A stretch of DNA of 64,000 bases from Glandiceps talaboti (taxonomy: Eukaryota; Hemichordata; Enteropneusta; Spengelidae), in NCBI RefSeq assembly GCF_964340395.1, contig NC_135561.1, positions 3,052,501 to 3,116,500 on the forward strand, read 5' to 3'. Every line of letters begins with the position of its first letter. The first letter of the stretch is position 1. The notes beneath the pieces were generated by a model, which saw only the letters and a list, made by a program, of their open reading frames with translations, did no database searches and was not told the origin of the DNA. Shown piece after piece: positions 10,804-25,196 of this stretch. The position numbers were made by a program, and so were the translations under genes.

Positions 10804-11589
10804 ATAGTATTGGACAAATTAGACAGGATGCATAGAACTTCGGATAGATTGTTTGATATCTCTGACATGTTTGAATTTACATTAAATTTCAGTCTTGTTA
10901 AGATTTTGCCTTGACTTAATTAAGGAACAAATATCAAAAGCAAGCCTTTTCCATTATTACTAACTTTTTTCACTATTTCTCAAGTGTGGCTGGTATCATT
11001 CTGTGCAAAATTGATACATGACATGGAATGTACATTGTATACGCCTGAATTATTATTGTCTTTATAGGACCTTTACTTCAACGGCGACAAATATGTTAAA
11101 ATATACTATTTGTATTTTTAATTGAACCAGTCATACCGGATGATTCAAGTGTCTCCTGATGAGTAATGTGTCTTCAACCTTAATATCAGATTGTTCTACT
11201 GAATGATATCAAAACTCCAGTAAGGAAATTTCTTACATTTTCCAGAAACTGGTGATATTAAGTGTACATCGTTCAACATTTATGCAAATTTTAAAACAAT
11301 ACATCCAAATGAACATTATGAGCATTATTGTTTGCAAGCAACTCAGGCGTATTAAGTAGGCGTGATATTGCATATAACAAACACTATGTTGTTTGAATTG
11401 TGATATCTGTTTCTTATACTGGAATATTTGACATTAATCTGTGTCTTGTAAAAATACCTCTATTTACTAAAAGTTTATAGTTTGGATATACTATGAAAGG
11501 TTGAAATCAGCTTTGACTTTTTTTAACTTTTTAATTCGCCAGTGGTAATCTCTACTAGAGATGCAGAAAAAAAGTTTTATGTGGAGATA

Positions 11590-11760
11590 CAGCATTCAAC
11601 ATTTCCCGTTAGCCTGTTACCATGGTTACACCACGTAACCGCCAATTGCACCATGGCAAATAATCAAAATCGTTATTTATTTGGCTGTCGTGTCCCCGCA
11701 TAGCATTTAACACTTCTCTTTAATCTGTTACCGTGGTTACACCACGATCACTCATGCATC
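11590..11760. repeat. Direct duplication carrying RFX/X-box-like palindromes
   Basis: agcattcaacatttcccgtt...tgttaccatggttacaccacg recurs about 111 bases later as agcatttaacacttctcttt...tgttaccgtggttacaccacg. The palindromic cores gttaccatggttac (11616-11629) and gttaccgtggttac (11727-11740) resemble the RFX X-box. Confidence 0.5.
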
Positions 11761-13959
11761 ATATGCAGTATATAAAAAAAACATTCACAGTATTGCACAT
11801 CATTTCTAGACTTCATCCATTTACCGTGTCTAACCGACTGAAGTTTGTCATCATCTTTTTTTCTATAAGTGTATTAATCTAACGTTTAGGCATTAAATTT
11901 CCAACACTATCAATATTTTGAACTAACCATGACGTAGTCTGTGGTTGTCGGCACAGAAAAACAGGTAAGGAAAAGAAATCAACGGAACGGAAAATGTTTA
12001 AGCGAGACATTTTAACATTGATTATAAAGTTGGAACAATAGGACCATTATAAATAATAATCAAAACTCCGTCACAATTACAATTAAAATCACAAACCTGA
12101 AACAAAATGTCATCTGGCTCCACAAAATTCTTACCAACAGTGCTACATTTTATCGCCTGAATCGTCATTTTTTTTTTACTAACATTGCTATATTTTATCG
12201 TCTAGCTACACTGTTATTCCGTAAGCATTATATATTGTTGATTTTGCAAGAAACGCCAATTTTTGTAATCCTGTGAATCTTTATGAAGTGTCAAAATAAT
12301 ATTTATTACATACAAGCTCTCAGATCTGATCTTTTTTAAAAGAACAAGAAGTTCAACATCTTACAATATTTTCATCTACATATTTCAATTGTAAAGAGAC
12401 GTCTTACAATAATGCCAATACAACATAAACACATGTGTATGCATGATAATGTATACAATTTTAGAAATGTAAATTTTTTCCCTATTTTATTCAAACTTCT
12501 GTATAGTCAGGTAAGACTTCAAAATTATCAATTCAGTACACCAGATTCATGTTAATTACATTTGTTTTCAATATCTAAAAAATGTTTTCCCTATCTGAAT
12601 TTCTTTGCCAGCTTTAGTCTTAAAAGGGAATGCCACTTCAAGAAATAAGGTTATTTTCATAAACTGGGTCTTAGCAGACATGAATATGGAATCTTCATGA
12701 CCACTCAGTGCGAATTTCCTTATAAATCGTCATGAATATGTAATGTTCTACCAAATGAAATTTTCTCCGGAACTCAAAGTTTATTGAATACCTTTATTTT
12801 ATGGAGTGGTGTTCCCCTTTAAAGTAAATTCATTTGTCACTACACTTTTGATCGATGAGCTTGCATTTATGATGCATTATTAATAAGTCATCTATTTTTA
12901 ATACACACATTTCTAGTGTATATTTGAAAATCGTCCAGCATTAATTCACCATGTACCAATAAAGCGTAGTGCACTTGCGCTTGTCACTGTTTAAAACTTA
13001 ACTTGTGTCTCACCGCTATCACAATAATTGTTAACAAGATCGTATTTTTGAAACTTCTCTTGACAAAAGAAATGTCAAAGATCACTTTGATACAATTATG
13101 GAGTTATTACCAGTAATATGTCTTGTTACGAAGTATGTAGTATATAAACTATCTATGATCACCTGTTATATATCAGGTATCGACTTACATCGTAACATTG
13201 TACAAATACTGTCAAAGTGATGTAAATAGCCGGCCTTGGTGTTTTCTATCATTATGTATCCATATTTTTATGACCATTTTTTGAAGGAACTGTTCTTTAT
13301 GCATTAAATTTGTTACGTCTCATACGAAGTCAAAATGAAGAATGTATATTCATTTATTCATGTCTTCGGCTTTGAGTGAGTGGGAGCTATACATGGAAAC
13401 AGACGAACGTGTTTCCGCTAACCATCATATACAAAGCACACAATGAAAAACATCCTTGACAAATTGTGTCCACCCCTTCTGAAACCCCGAACACTGCATT
13501 AGACATAAGTAGTAACACTATGGCGTTGTTGCTTTTCAACATTCAATATGTAATAAGATGGAAGTATGAAAAACAATATAGCTATACTTTGAATTATATT
13601 TATAATTATAATTATTTGAGTATACTTTGTTAAAATGTCCAAATGCAAGTGTCACAAGCCTAAACCTTCTTTCAGAGTGACCAATTACGTGTGAAGATAA
13701 TGTAGTGTAAAATCGGAACACGGTCGTCAGGAACTATAACTAGATACCCTGCAAAACACCATGATTAAATATGTTACAGTTGTTCGAAATTGGTCGTTGA
13801 GGGCGTCATGTAGTTGTGGGGAGTGCTGCACCCATGTATATAGTAGTCGTCATCAGGACAAATTGAGCATTAGCTTCCCAGAGTTCCAAAATAGCTCATC
13901 AATAGAAAATTGACATTTCTGATTTACGTTTATGTTCTTCCTGATAACAGTTTTTACAG

Positions 13960-14011
13960 GTCGGCAAAGGTTATTATCACAAGCCATCGGGCTCATCGTT
14001 AATTACTTTAG
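13960..14011 (+). other. Unassigned segment bounded by good splice signals
   Basis: An acceptor (cagtttttacag) and a strong donor (ttag, then gtaagtatcc) bound 52 bases that are open in one frame (VGKGYYHKPSGSSLITL). No family match. It could be a non-coding exon of gene 2, an exon of something else, or chance. Confidence 0.2.
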
Positions 14012-14721
14012 GTAAGTATCCATCTTACGAAAAGTAAATGCTGAAACTACGTACACAGTGATAATAAAATTACTTGCATCTAGCCTCCAACATGGAATAG
14101 AATTCAACTTGACACCAACACTGTCTTCATCAAATTCATCTCCATATGAATCTGTTTTATTTGCCTACTCGATACAGAAGTTACTACCTCATCAACTTGG
14201 CACGATTTGTTTCTTTTTCAACTAACAAAGGCTAAATATTTTAAATCTCTTGATCGCTTGTGAAACATCGCCATCTCAATAGGATTACAAGGTATTTGAT
14301 GAACTATTACAGAGACACTTGCTTCATACAAATTCGTCACAGTTTACAAGCCGATCACAGTCTTCAAATTACTATCTCGTTTAGAGACGAATGTATTACG
14401 TGTCCGACCGTAAATCCCGCGATGCAAAGAATTAGGCCCTAAAGTACCAATTTCAAATGTATATTCCTACGGGAAGAAAATACATGAATGTATTGATCCA
14501 AAATCAAAGTAGCGTAAATTACTAACTTATTTATTGCTGAAGAAACTTTCGTAATTCTTCTAATGGGTCGTTCAACAGAATAACAATTACTGTTCTAGTC
14601 ATGTGATCAGTAAATTGTAAACATTTCAAAACATAGGTCAATTTAAATAAATGCAAAATATTCTGACAACTACCTTCATTTCTCTTTTACTTTATGTAGT
14701 TTAGTTGTTTTCTAGTTGTTA

Positions 14722-14731
14722 TTGTTGTTGG

Positions 14732-14774
<43 letters not shown>
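14722..14774. repeat. (TTG)n microsatellite
   Basis: Nearly pure trinucleotide run with one GTG variant near the left edge. Confidence 0.95.
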
Positions 14775-14775
<1 letters not shown>

Positions 14776-15479
14776 GGGGCGGGGTTGTTGTTTTTTGAAG
14801 AGCTGTTTTGTTCGTTTGTGTGTGTGTTTATTTTAGTTTTTTTGTATTAAATCAACAACAACTGAGCTTGGTAAAAGTCAGAGGTATTTTAAAAGATTAA
14901 AATTGTAAAAATTCACATAGAAAGGCTTTGTAACTTTAAAAAGGAAAGTGATCTGATCTGAGTCAAACATGTATTATAAACCTACTACCATGGATATGGT
15001 CAACACCTTTCTAACGGATAGATAAAAACTTTCAAGTAAAAATAACACCTTGTTTTCAACTTGAAATTAGTGTTGATGCTAATATTGTCAATTTACCCAA
15101 AAGTGCATTGAATCGTGACAATCAATTAGAGAGGCAATTTCAAACAAGGCGTGATTCCACTGAAGTGTAAAATCATATTCACATTCTCGTGAATTACAAC
15201 TAAAACTTGGAAAGTGTTAGAATTTTAATGATACAAATCCCAACGGACTGTGTTTAAGCCACAGAGGTTTGTCATTGATGAAAGGTCAACTCACCTTCTC
15301 GTTCCAAGATAAATGTCTAGAACCATGAATACACCTATCATACAATCGGATAACATTCTTATCATCAGCTTCAGACGTCAATTTATCGTATCAACCCTCC
15401 TCTTTTTGTACCTAGACCATGTCACCTAAATAGCATGTCTTTGGTGTATACGTCGTTACCAAAGTAGTAGTATATTGTT

Positions 15480-15860
15480 CATCATACACATGTGATATAT
15501 AAACAGTTCTCCTACATTTGTAATACACGTGTGATATATAAACAGTTCTCGTAACACACGTGATGTCCAAACATTTCTCGTAATACACATGTGATATACA
15601 AACATTTCTCACAATACACATGTGATATATAAACATTTCTCGTAATACACATGTGATATATACATATTTCTCGTAACACACGTGTGATATATAAACATTT
15701 CTCGTAACACACTTGATATCCAAACAGTTCTCATAATACACATGCGATATACAAACATTTCTCACAATACACATGTGATATACAAACAGTTCTCGTGATA
15801 CACATGTGATATATAAACATTTCTCGTAATACACACGTGATACATAAACAGTCTTCATAA
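15480..15860. repeat. 31-bp minisatellite
   Basis: About twelve units of the form aaacatttctcgtaatacac + atgtgatatat, with point differences (acacgtg/acatgtg; ttctcgt/ttctcac). Unit length is not a multiple of three, so the open frames through it are repeat artefacts. Confidence 0.9.
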
Positions 15861-15998
15861 TCTCTGCTTTCTTTTCATATGTATAAACCTCCATCCTGTC
15901 GAATTGAAGCGTAGAATCAAATTTGTCTGGGGAGGGGATATCGGTTACCATACATGACAACATTTAGACACGGATGAGCTTGTATCTTTCATGTGTAC

Positions 15999-16124
15999 AT
16001 ACATACATACATACATACATACATACATACATACATACATACATACATACATACATACATACACAGATACAGACAGACAGACAAACAAACACACACACAC
16101 ACACACACACAAACAAACAAACAA

Positions 16125-16156
<32 letters not shown>

Positions 16157-16185
16157 TCAGACAGACAGACAGACAGACAGACAAA

Positions 16186-16217
<32 letters not shown>

Positions 16218-16218
16218 T
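15999..16218. repeat. Compound microsatellite (CATA)n-(CAGA)n-(CA)n
   Basis: Blocks of ACAT, ACAG, ACAA, AC, a second ACAG block and a final AC block follow one another without spacer. Confidence 0.95.
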
Positions 16219-18864
16219 ATTATTCGAGCAGAATCCAAGAACAATATACATATAAACACTTTAGATAAAATGTATTATTTGGTTTTTTTTACAGAAACCA
16301 CAATATAAACAATCCATGTCCATTCAGTATTTCAAATCGAATGACGTGCCTACATTAAACTATATACCAAGACAGTATATCTATATCTCACAAACATTAC
16401 ATATTGATGAAGATATGGAATATTACCTTTAGACTGGAGATCACGGTGCCACAATCTCTTGGTAGTTTGAATGAATTTATGTTTTGTAAATTTACTGGTG
16501 TGACCTCCAATAAACGAACTTCGTAATCAATTGATTACACTGCCTCCAATCACCAATATATATTCATCGAACGAAGTTTGTCTGAATTTGATATGTGACA
16601 CAAACGTGCCACTTGTTCACGAATTAGTGTACTAAAATGTTAACCCAGACGCTTTAGGAAAGTAATAAAAATAAGGATAAACTAGATGAACGTGTTTTGC
16701 TCGTGTGATGAGGGTTGATATAGGTAGGATTTCACGGTAAGTGATCGGATTCATACACTCGGCTGTTTCCTGATTCCCTAATTAGAAATCAGGTCGGAAT
16801 GTAGTTTGAACTGTTTCCAATATACGTTTGTCAGAATTCCAGATGCCATTCTAGATTAACTGAAGGAGAAAAAAACTCTTCTCACAAAATGTTGTGTAAT
16901 TCGAATTCAATTTGTCATATCAAAGTTTGACCTTGAACAGTTTTGATAGCACGTAGAAGAAGTATAGAAAATATGTTTTCTGTTACATTTTATTTGTGTT
17001 CAAAAAGAATTTAACGCAAATGCCTCCAGTAAGCTGAATGTCATTTATGTGTATATGTTTGCTGGTAAATAAATACATATGATGAATGCTTACGTAAAGT
17101 CACCAGAGTCACAACCCAAGACACGAATTTTCAGAATGAAGCGACAGCGTTGATCCCACATAATGAATACAGATATCCCTGCAGTAAGTTACAATTAGTT
17201 ATTTGAATAAATAGAAATGATAATACGGAATTCAAACGTATTTAATATTCATTAATATCGACTTCATGTTTAGATGAAACCGGTTGCATTGCAGTGGTTG
17301 AAGTTTGTCACTATGTCAGGTATGGGGCTTTTCATAGCATAGTTACTACAAGCAGAAAGCCTCAAGCTCTCATTCAACTTGAGATAACCTAAAACCTCTC
17401 GTGACAAAAAATCGACGATTGTTTTCTTCTTTTCCACAACAGATACATTTAAGTGCAAAACCATGTACCCAAGTCAAGTGGTATTACGTGTAATCTTCTT
17501 AAAATACCTCGACTTGAATGTCCAACTTGTCCAACAATGAAATAAACAGCAAGTGAGGCTATAAACGGAAGACACATACTTTTTTATTTATTACATAATA
17601 CTTAGTTAATCTTACCTCGTACTTCATTGCATAATCTAAATGAGTAGAAAATTTACATATATATTGGAAAGTTAATGCGTGTGCCTATTTCTACATCAGC
17701 AATTGTTGGATGTAACCAAAATATTATATCATTGGATCATTCAGTTTGTATGAGCGTGACTGCTAGTCAACAGATCTAACGTTTACGATCGATCATCCCG
17801 AGATACGGTTAAACAATGCTTTAGTAAGTTGAATGTCACATGTTTATATATACTTTAGATGAAATCAAATGAAGTCAGCAAAAGTTAAGATCTGTAATGC
17901 ATCTCTTTATGGAGAAATCATTTATAATTTCTACTTTCATTGTTTTCTTGAAATTAAACAAAATAGGGTTAAGATGTAACTGATGAGCCTCGTTCCAGGT
18001 CACGATTATTTGTTCAAACCCGGTGGTGTTTAAGGTTTTCATACCCGATTCCCTTAAATATTATTATGGAAATGTTATATCCAAACTGTTGTAATATTGT
18101 TATTTAATCTAAAATATGAAAGCGGTAAAATACATTTCAAAATATTCAAAATATACATTCATTATTTAAAAATGAATGTCTGACAAATCGATCGCCTTTC
18201 CCCAATAAATATTTCTCTTTGTTTGTAATATGTTTTACTTTATTATAGTGGAAAGTATTGTTAGATATAATAATAATAAAAATAATACAAATGTAATAAT
18301 TTATTCTCATAAATCATATGAATAAATCATATGAATGAATTATAACAATATACTCAATGTACAAATGTACACCAAATTCTGATAAACAGAACATCCCCCG
18401 AGACATGGTGCATGTCAGACCAGAGTTAGCTACAACAATTACTCAAAATGTCACGTGATAAAATTGACGTCTGAAAAATATAGTGTCGGAACATGAACAT
18501 GAAATGCAAGAAAGAAAGAAAGAAATAGCTGTACATGTAGCTTTTTTTGAATTGATTAATTTCAAAAGAACAATTTTTGTTGTCAAGTACTTATTTAGTA
18601 GCCATCCTTACGTGAACTAAACATTTACAACCACGCTGCTACAACAGCCAGTCTCAAAAAAGCATGTCCTATGAAGCATCTTTGATATGAAATATATAAT
18701 TGTGTAAGATCACTTAGTAACATACTTGTACACAGCGTCTAATTTACCATATAATGCTGTGTACATCCTTGGTGAGATAAGAATTAGAACAAAGTAAAGA
18801 AATCGATAACTTGTATTGATTATAAGCTTTCTTTTTTCGTCTGTAACCACGTAAAATCAATTGA

Positions 18865-19193
18865 ATAATCTTTCGACGTGGGGTGGCGCTCCAGTAGACC
18901 CCTGGAGACTGCAATCGCCGTACGCATTTGAAATTAGTATTCAAATCGCGAGCTGTGTCGGCATGCTGTATTTCTCCTTTGAAGCACGTCTGCATAGCAA
19001 TCCTAATTTACTGTATTCCAAACGGACGGTTATTCATTGTTAAACGAGTGACGTCACGATCAAGCGACCTATGAACACAAAATTTCATGTTTTATAACTT
19101 TACATGTGGATGGGCGTCAAGGAAACCGTCAGAGCGAGAGTGGGGGTCGGTTGTTTGGATGTTATCGGCATTGTGTTACAATTGTATATGCAG
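18865..19193 (+). promoter_or_regulatory. CpG-dense candidate promoter and first non-coding exon of gene 2
   Basis: Unlike the AT-rich surroundings, this stretch has dense CpGs (tcgccgtacgc, atcgcgagc, aacggacgg, gatcaagcgacc). A perfect cAMP-response palindrome TGACGTCA lies at 19049-19056, and a consensus donor CAG|GTAAGT follows at 19193/19194. Gene 2's signal-peptide exon at 28264 has its own acceptor only 23 bases before the ATG, so a non-coding exon must exist upstream; this is the best candidate. The open frame from ATG 19104 (MWMGVKETVRARVGVG...) would be an upstream ORF. No transcript evidence is available. Confidence 0.4.
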
Positions 19194-20703
19194 GTAAGTG
19201 ACACTGCTACGTTTACATGTATCTCATTCATTCACTTTCCACGCTTGAACGATGGAACAATTTACGATCTATGTCTTTTTTCTACAAAATTGCGGGTTTT
19301 ACTTTAAATAGTGCTAATTTTATGAAGTGCATAGGGCCAAAACCACTGAAATTACGGTGCACTTACTATAACTGACGACTGATGAGTGCATGGTACGCTA
19401 AGCGCTTCCCCATCACATTTTATCTGACTACAATAGAGCAGACTGTGCTATGTGTACAAACAATACGTGACTATCGATGAACAAAACTAACAGAGAAAGT
19501 ATCAAACAGTTAAAGTGAATGACTGTAGTAATGATTGAAGGTGGGTTTCAAAATACTGGCAATTTTCTTTCAGTATATATTCAATGCATATCATCAAAAG
19601 ATACACACACAAACAAACAAAACAAAACAAAACAATGCCATATTTAGATATGTTATCATTTTAGCTGGTCCTTCACCAGTTGCAGCCAGCTGACATTTGA
19701 AATCAAGTCCGACATCGCTATGCGTCGCTTTCAATCCTACTGCATTATGAGTTATTGGCGTGGCTGTGACAATTTCGGTGATACTCGTGACGTGAATGTG
19801 TGCACAACTGGCTACATACAGGACAATACAACGACGTTAAATCAAATGAGAAAATTGAATTAAGGACTTATTGGTTTGTCGATCCTGCTATTTTAAACAA
19901 TTAGTCGTAGAATTACACATGTAATATAAAGAGTGGCTACATCAGATGTTAATTGCTCTGTCTAATGTTAAGACATTAACGTCAATCCACAACTGTGCCT
20001 TCAAGATCCAGTTTAAAATTGAGGGGTCACGCGACAAACAATTATCTGGCAGAGCTATAAAAAAAGTTGTTGCACAAAACAAAATGATTCTATATAATCG
20101 TCATTGCTGTACTGATAAGATATCACTAATGTGAGACCATGGGATTGAAACCCTGGCCTTTAAAACGGAAATTCCGTTTCTTCATGTCGCATTTTAACTT
20201 TTTTCTAAGACATCAAACGTCACTACTATCTGTAATCCTGATATATAAATTCATGAATATCACATATCTCAAAAAATACGCAAGATAGCTGAGTTTAAAC
20301 AAAGGCCACTTTCTCCTTTGGCAATTAAGCTAGATAGTTGGTTTTGTCCTACTAAAATACGATATGTCCTACTAGAATACAAAACTTAACTTCAACATTC
20401 ACACTTTGGGGTTTCAATGACGTTACCTTGAAATTGTTTCAAATTAGTAGATTGATGGTATATTTGCAATTGTACTCCCAAGACATTAGAAAACGGGGCT
20501 TTGCGATAAACAGTCTTATTTTGAAACTGATAGCCAACGGTCAAAAACTAAGTATTTGTCAAGCTTAAATTATCGCTATGGCATTGAATAACAAATTTGT
20601 GATTGTATCTATACACGTGAGCAGCGATTGATACGAAATATGTGTGAGTGTAACGGGTGGCAAAGTATATCGGTAATTAACTGAAAACTTTACATCTAAC
20701 CTT

Positions 20704-21030
20704 CTATCGGTCAATGACACTTGTGACATCTGAAGATGTATTATCTGCATCATCTTTGGCATCTCTTTGGAAAGTTGACGACACTAACTTAATCTTATGA
20801 GCAGTCCTTTGATACATGTATACCCAGACCAATAAAATGGTCTTTGTAACCATAGCTATCTGCCTATCTTCCCTCTTTTTCACGGTATCCATGTCATCTC
20901 TGGAATCTGCATGGTTTTGTCTCGCCAAATCACCACTCCTTTGCTCTTTCGTATCATTGATGTAAAGGAGACATTGGAAAGTAATGGATGTTAAACTATA
21001 GCATTTAGAACTGTTACATTGATTGAAAAT
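20704..21030 (-). pseudogene. Unrecognised open segment, possible gene relic
   Basis: A 108-codon frame is open on the minus strand from 21030 to a TAG at 20704-20706, with no ATG in its first third. It contains CLLYINDTKEQRSGDLARQ, then VKKREDRQIAMVTKTILLVW and a hydrophilic acidic end (QRDAKDDADNTSSDV). The order of a charged KKREDRQ segment and then a hydrophobic run loosely recalls the third cytoplasmic loop and TM6 of rhodopsin-like GPCRs, but the hydrophobic run is short and no TM6 CWxP motif follows. It could be a GPCR fragment, an exon of another gene, or chance. Confidence 0.25.
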
Positions 21031-21189
21031 TCAAATACAAATAAAAGATAACTCAAATATGTGTCGTTACTTTTATTAACTTTTATATCTGCTGTATTTC
21101 GCTATGGGAATAATCATACTTTTGTAAGTCACGACATGGAAAATCGAAACAAATTTTGCACGCCATTGATAAAGAACATACAAGCAACC

Positions 21190-21407
<218 letters not shown>

Positions 21408-22523
21408 ATATTATAACATGATAGTTAAATCTCCAGTTGACGGTTGGAAATAACTAATGACATTCACTGGCGCATATCCGTTGACACATACGATAACGCA
21501 TGTTTAAGCCTGTAAGTTTTGTATGCAATCTTCACTTCATTTGCTTTACAGATATGATATTAGGTTTCATTATATATTCATCTGTCATTCCTTTAGCATG
21601 TTTCTTAGATTCATTTTAGTAATTACTGTTTATTAATATTTAATATTTTCGTCTAGTCATCAGACTTCATCCTGTTTTAATTGGAATATTTTAAAAAGAC
21701 TAAATGGACATCACAAGTCGAAGTATTTTCAATGTCGCAATACCAACTTCCTTCCCACAATTAATTGATTTATTTCAACGAAGTGTGATCCTGGCTATAT
21801 TAGAACACCCACTTTTTTCATCAAAATTGATTAATTTATCTCTGATAGTAGTAATAGTGTCCAGACTTAATTGCTAAATTCCCAAGGGTGCAAAAACGAT
21901 CACATTTTTTCTTCATTATGAGAATTTCTAGATTACACCGTGATTGCTTGAAGTCCTAAATGTGCTATGTTGCAATTAACGTCACGATTATTTTGATTAC
22001 AATTAAAGTCTGTTGATTGATAGCCACCGTTGATTAATATTCACACGTATATTTAGTCAATTTGATTTATGTTTATCAATTAATTTTATGTTAATTCTCG
22101 TAAATTTTCTAATCACATAAAAGCGTGTCCAAAAAATCCTAGATAAAGAATAGTATGCCTACAAGTACAAATATTAATTGCTTATTTCTACTAATAATAG
22201 TTTTTTCACCATCGGCATTCAGTTATTATTCTTTTGTGTGCTTGTTTGTGTATGAAAAGACGAATTCTTTGAATGTTAGACCCTAAAGCTGAGAAAATAC
22301 AGCTTTCATTGCTTGGAAATAGCAATTTCCTGAAATCGTTCATGTGGTGCATATATTGAAACAAATTGGTTTGATGTATCGTTGTGTTAGCAAAACTCAT
22401 AATTGGCTTTTATGTTTGCATAAAAATAAAACGACTACACAACGTAAATAGAATGACGTGGATCGATTTTACGAGTGTGTATTATATAATCGACAGACAT
22501 TTCCACTTTAACAAATGGATTGT

Positions 22524-22816
22524 TTAGGCCTAAAAAAATAATTGTTTGGTTCCGGTTACCCGACCCCACCTCGTTTCTTTTACTGCCGCCCCTAATTCAA
22601 GAAAGAAATAGTATAATCGCAAAAATTGTGAAGTCTCACAAGAAATAGTTGATGCTTAAACTTAAAAAGACAATATAAAACTGTTCTTCCAATCTGTAAT
22701 GGCTGTACACACTTCACAGTTTTCTTTATTTATTTGTTTTTTTCTCGAATACGTCTACAAAAGTTTAGGGTCGGTGAAAATCTAGGTGTGGTTAGGTAAC
22801 CGGAACAAAGCAAGTA
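22524..22816. mobile_element. MITE-like family, copy A
   Basis: Left end ggcctaaaaaaataattgtt followed by tggttccggttacccgaccc; the right end is the degenerate inverse (aggtgtggttaggtaaccgg + aacaaag). The inner sequence (attgtgaagtctca, aaaaagacaatata, taatggctgtac) is shared with copy B at 23451. No coding capacity. Confidence 0.7.
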
Positions 22817-23450
22817 TTTTGGGCGTTGGATTCGATATCACTTTTAAGAAAAAACGATATCGCCACCGAGATAGTTTTTTGACGGTCAGCATTCAGAAAA
22901 TGACTGCCGTCTGCCTAGTCTGATCATCAGAGAATGGAAACTATTGTGTGATCATGAGCACATCTATGCCCCTAGTAATCTTGCCATGATAACGATGAAA
23001 TATAGTGACCGACCTTGAAGACAACCTTGCACAATTATCTTATCACACTTTGCAGGCGCGACACTTCGGCCTTTAATTAAATCTATCCATTAAGACCCTG
23101 AATCACGTGATCTGATTGTCTTCTCAATCTATCGATTGGTGGTATATTGTTTTATTTAATCCTTTCTAAAACTAGTTAGTTTTAGGAAATCAAACTAAGG
23201 CACCTGTGTATCACAATCGATTTGATATTCCGCGACTTAATTCCTCTTAACAATCTGCCAGACACGGTCAGTTGTTAGTGGTTAGTATTCTCTTAAAATC
23301 AATTGAGACTGCACACGATGACAATTGAAAGTATATTTTGTCATTAACGTTGGCGAGGGAACGTAAAGAGTGGAATCCTCAAACTAAAATTTCTAGAGAA
23401 TGCAAAGTGGCCCAACTTTAGTTTAATATTTGTTATTAACGTAAGAATAC

Positions 23451-23829
23451 TTAGGCCTAATAAAAAAGTTGTTTGGTACCGGTTACCCGACCCCACCTAG
23501 TTTTTCACGCAGATTCTAAACCTTTTTTGTACGTATTCGAGAAAAAAATAATAAAATTGCGAAAATTGTGAAGTCTCGCTAGAAATAGTGGATGCGTAAA
23601 CTGACATCAATTTAAAAAGACAATATAGAACTGTTCTTCTAATCTATAATGGCTGTACCTCTGATGAGATGAAACCAATAACACAGAGACCATATAGAAA
23701 ACAACGGAAAACATAACTACCTGAACTACACTCACATATGAAAAAAAAATAGAATAAAAAATCTACCTACCCCACCTATTCTGAAATTGAATGTAATCGG
23801 AACCACACAATTATTTTTTACGCCGTATA
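23451..23829. mobile_element. MITE-like family, copy B
   Basis: Left end aggcctaataaaaaagttgt + ttggtaccggttacccgacc. Right end aatcggaaccacacaattat + tttttacgcc, the inverse of the left end over about 28 bases. It is the copy with the clearest terminal inverted repeats, and its inner sequence matches copy A. Confidence 0.75.
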
Positions 23830-24672
23830 TGAAACTTCCATTAAACCATATTAAATAAAATAAAAATCAGCTTCCGACGTTGTTAGTAAAGTTGACATGT
23901 GCCTAGTATGCTTTATCGACAAATTATAGACCTATCACTATATCACTAATATTATCATGGCTGACTTCTGTCAATAGCAACTGATGTCTAAGTACAAATA
24001 TGATTCAGGTAGTAAAATACCACAAGTATATTGCATGCATGCATGAAGAATTAACCTTAGGACGTATAAATTCGGCGTAAAAAATAAGATGTTCCTTCAA
24101 TTAGAAGCCAAACAATCTTTCAATCTGTCAATTGGGATTCCCTTTGTCAACTGAAGTAAATGCTTTGTTTACCTGAACACAACTATTTGACGAATATAGA
24201 AGTGTCGATTACACAAATGTCCGATTATTTGTCTTGCTTTGTCGTCGGCACCAGCTTTGTGTCATTCTTATTATTCATATTCAATGATGACGAAATCATC
24301 CAGGTACGAAGATAATATGAAATATTAACAATATATACTACTGGCCTTGCTATATATAGTTTTGAGTGGTAACAAAGTCTACCCTGGATGCATGTTGAGT
24401 TTGAAAAGTTAAATGACGACAGATGGTTGGTGACCACTAGAGAGCATAAGGTGGTTGAAGGGGGCAAAATATATCAAACAGGGGAAATCCTCCCTTAATA
24501 GGGGAAGACACTGCCATGCGCCTACAATTATAATGCTATTGGAAATTGCCGATTTACAGACTACCTATCATCAGGGTATTAGGAGGGCTGAAGCGTTGTA
24601 AAGGCTGCATCTGTTGATGATTTTTAAGGTGTCTATCTGACTATCAAAGTGCCCTCTCTCTGACGTTCACAC

Positions 24673-24673
24673 A

Positions 24674-24711
<38 letters not shown>
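24673..24711. repeat. (ACAG)n microsatellite
   Basis: About ten tandem units. Confidence 0.95.
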
Positions 24712-24975
24712 TGTTGTCACTCAAAGAACAACAAGTACAGTAGAATAGCTTGCAATTGATTCATTTAATGCTATTGTCACTGTGCACAAAGTAGCAACAA
24801 TTGTCTACTGCAGTACTTTATAAACGCTTTACTTTGTATGATAATTAAAAGTATTAAAAGATAAATGCTTCCCTTGTACTTTTGATGCAAAACAAAAGAA
24901 TTCCGTGCAATCTTAAAGCCTTTCAAATAGAGGCGTATTCGAAGGAACTAACATACCATAATTGTTGGTGCTATT

Positions 24976-25024
24976 ACCTACCTACCTAACTACCTACCTA
25001 CCTACCCACCCACGCACACTCACG

Positions 25025-25064
<40 letters not shown>

Positions 25065-25196
25065 CACTCGCCCGCGCACACACACACATACATACATACA
25101 TACATACATACATACATACATACATACATACATACATACATACATACATACATACGCACATACGCACATACATACATACATACATACATACATACA

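Larger units (their letters stand above)
10804..18864. other. Intergenic region between the two receptor genes
   Basis: No coding exon with family similarity was found. Possible poly(A) signals for gene 1 are ATTAAA near 10876 and AATAAA near 12957; I cannot choose between them. The stretch holds a (TTG)n tract, a 31-bp minisatellite, a compound microsatellite, a duplicated segment with X-box-like palindromes and one unassigned splice-bounded segment at 13960-14011. Confidence 0.6.

Noticed and set aside
15480-15860. Regular repeats resembling a CRISPR array
   Set aside because: Units are contiguous with no unique spacers, and the genome is eukaryotic.
15412-15963. 183-codon minus-strand frame
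   Set aside because: Produced by the 31-bp minisatellite, whose period shifts frame each unit.
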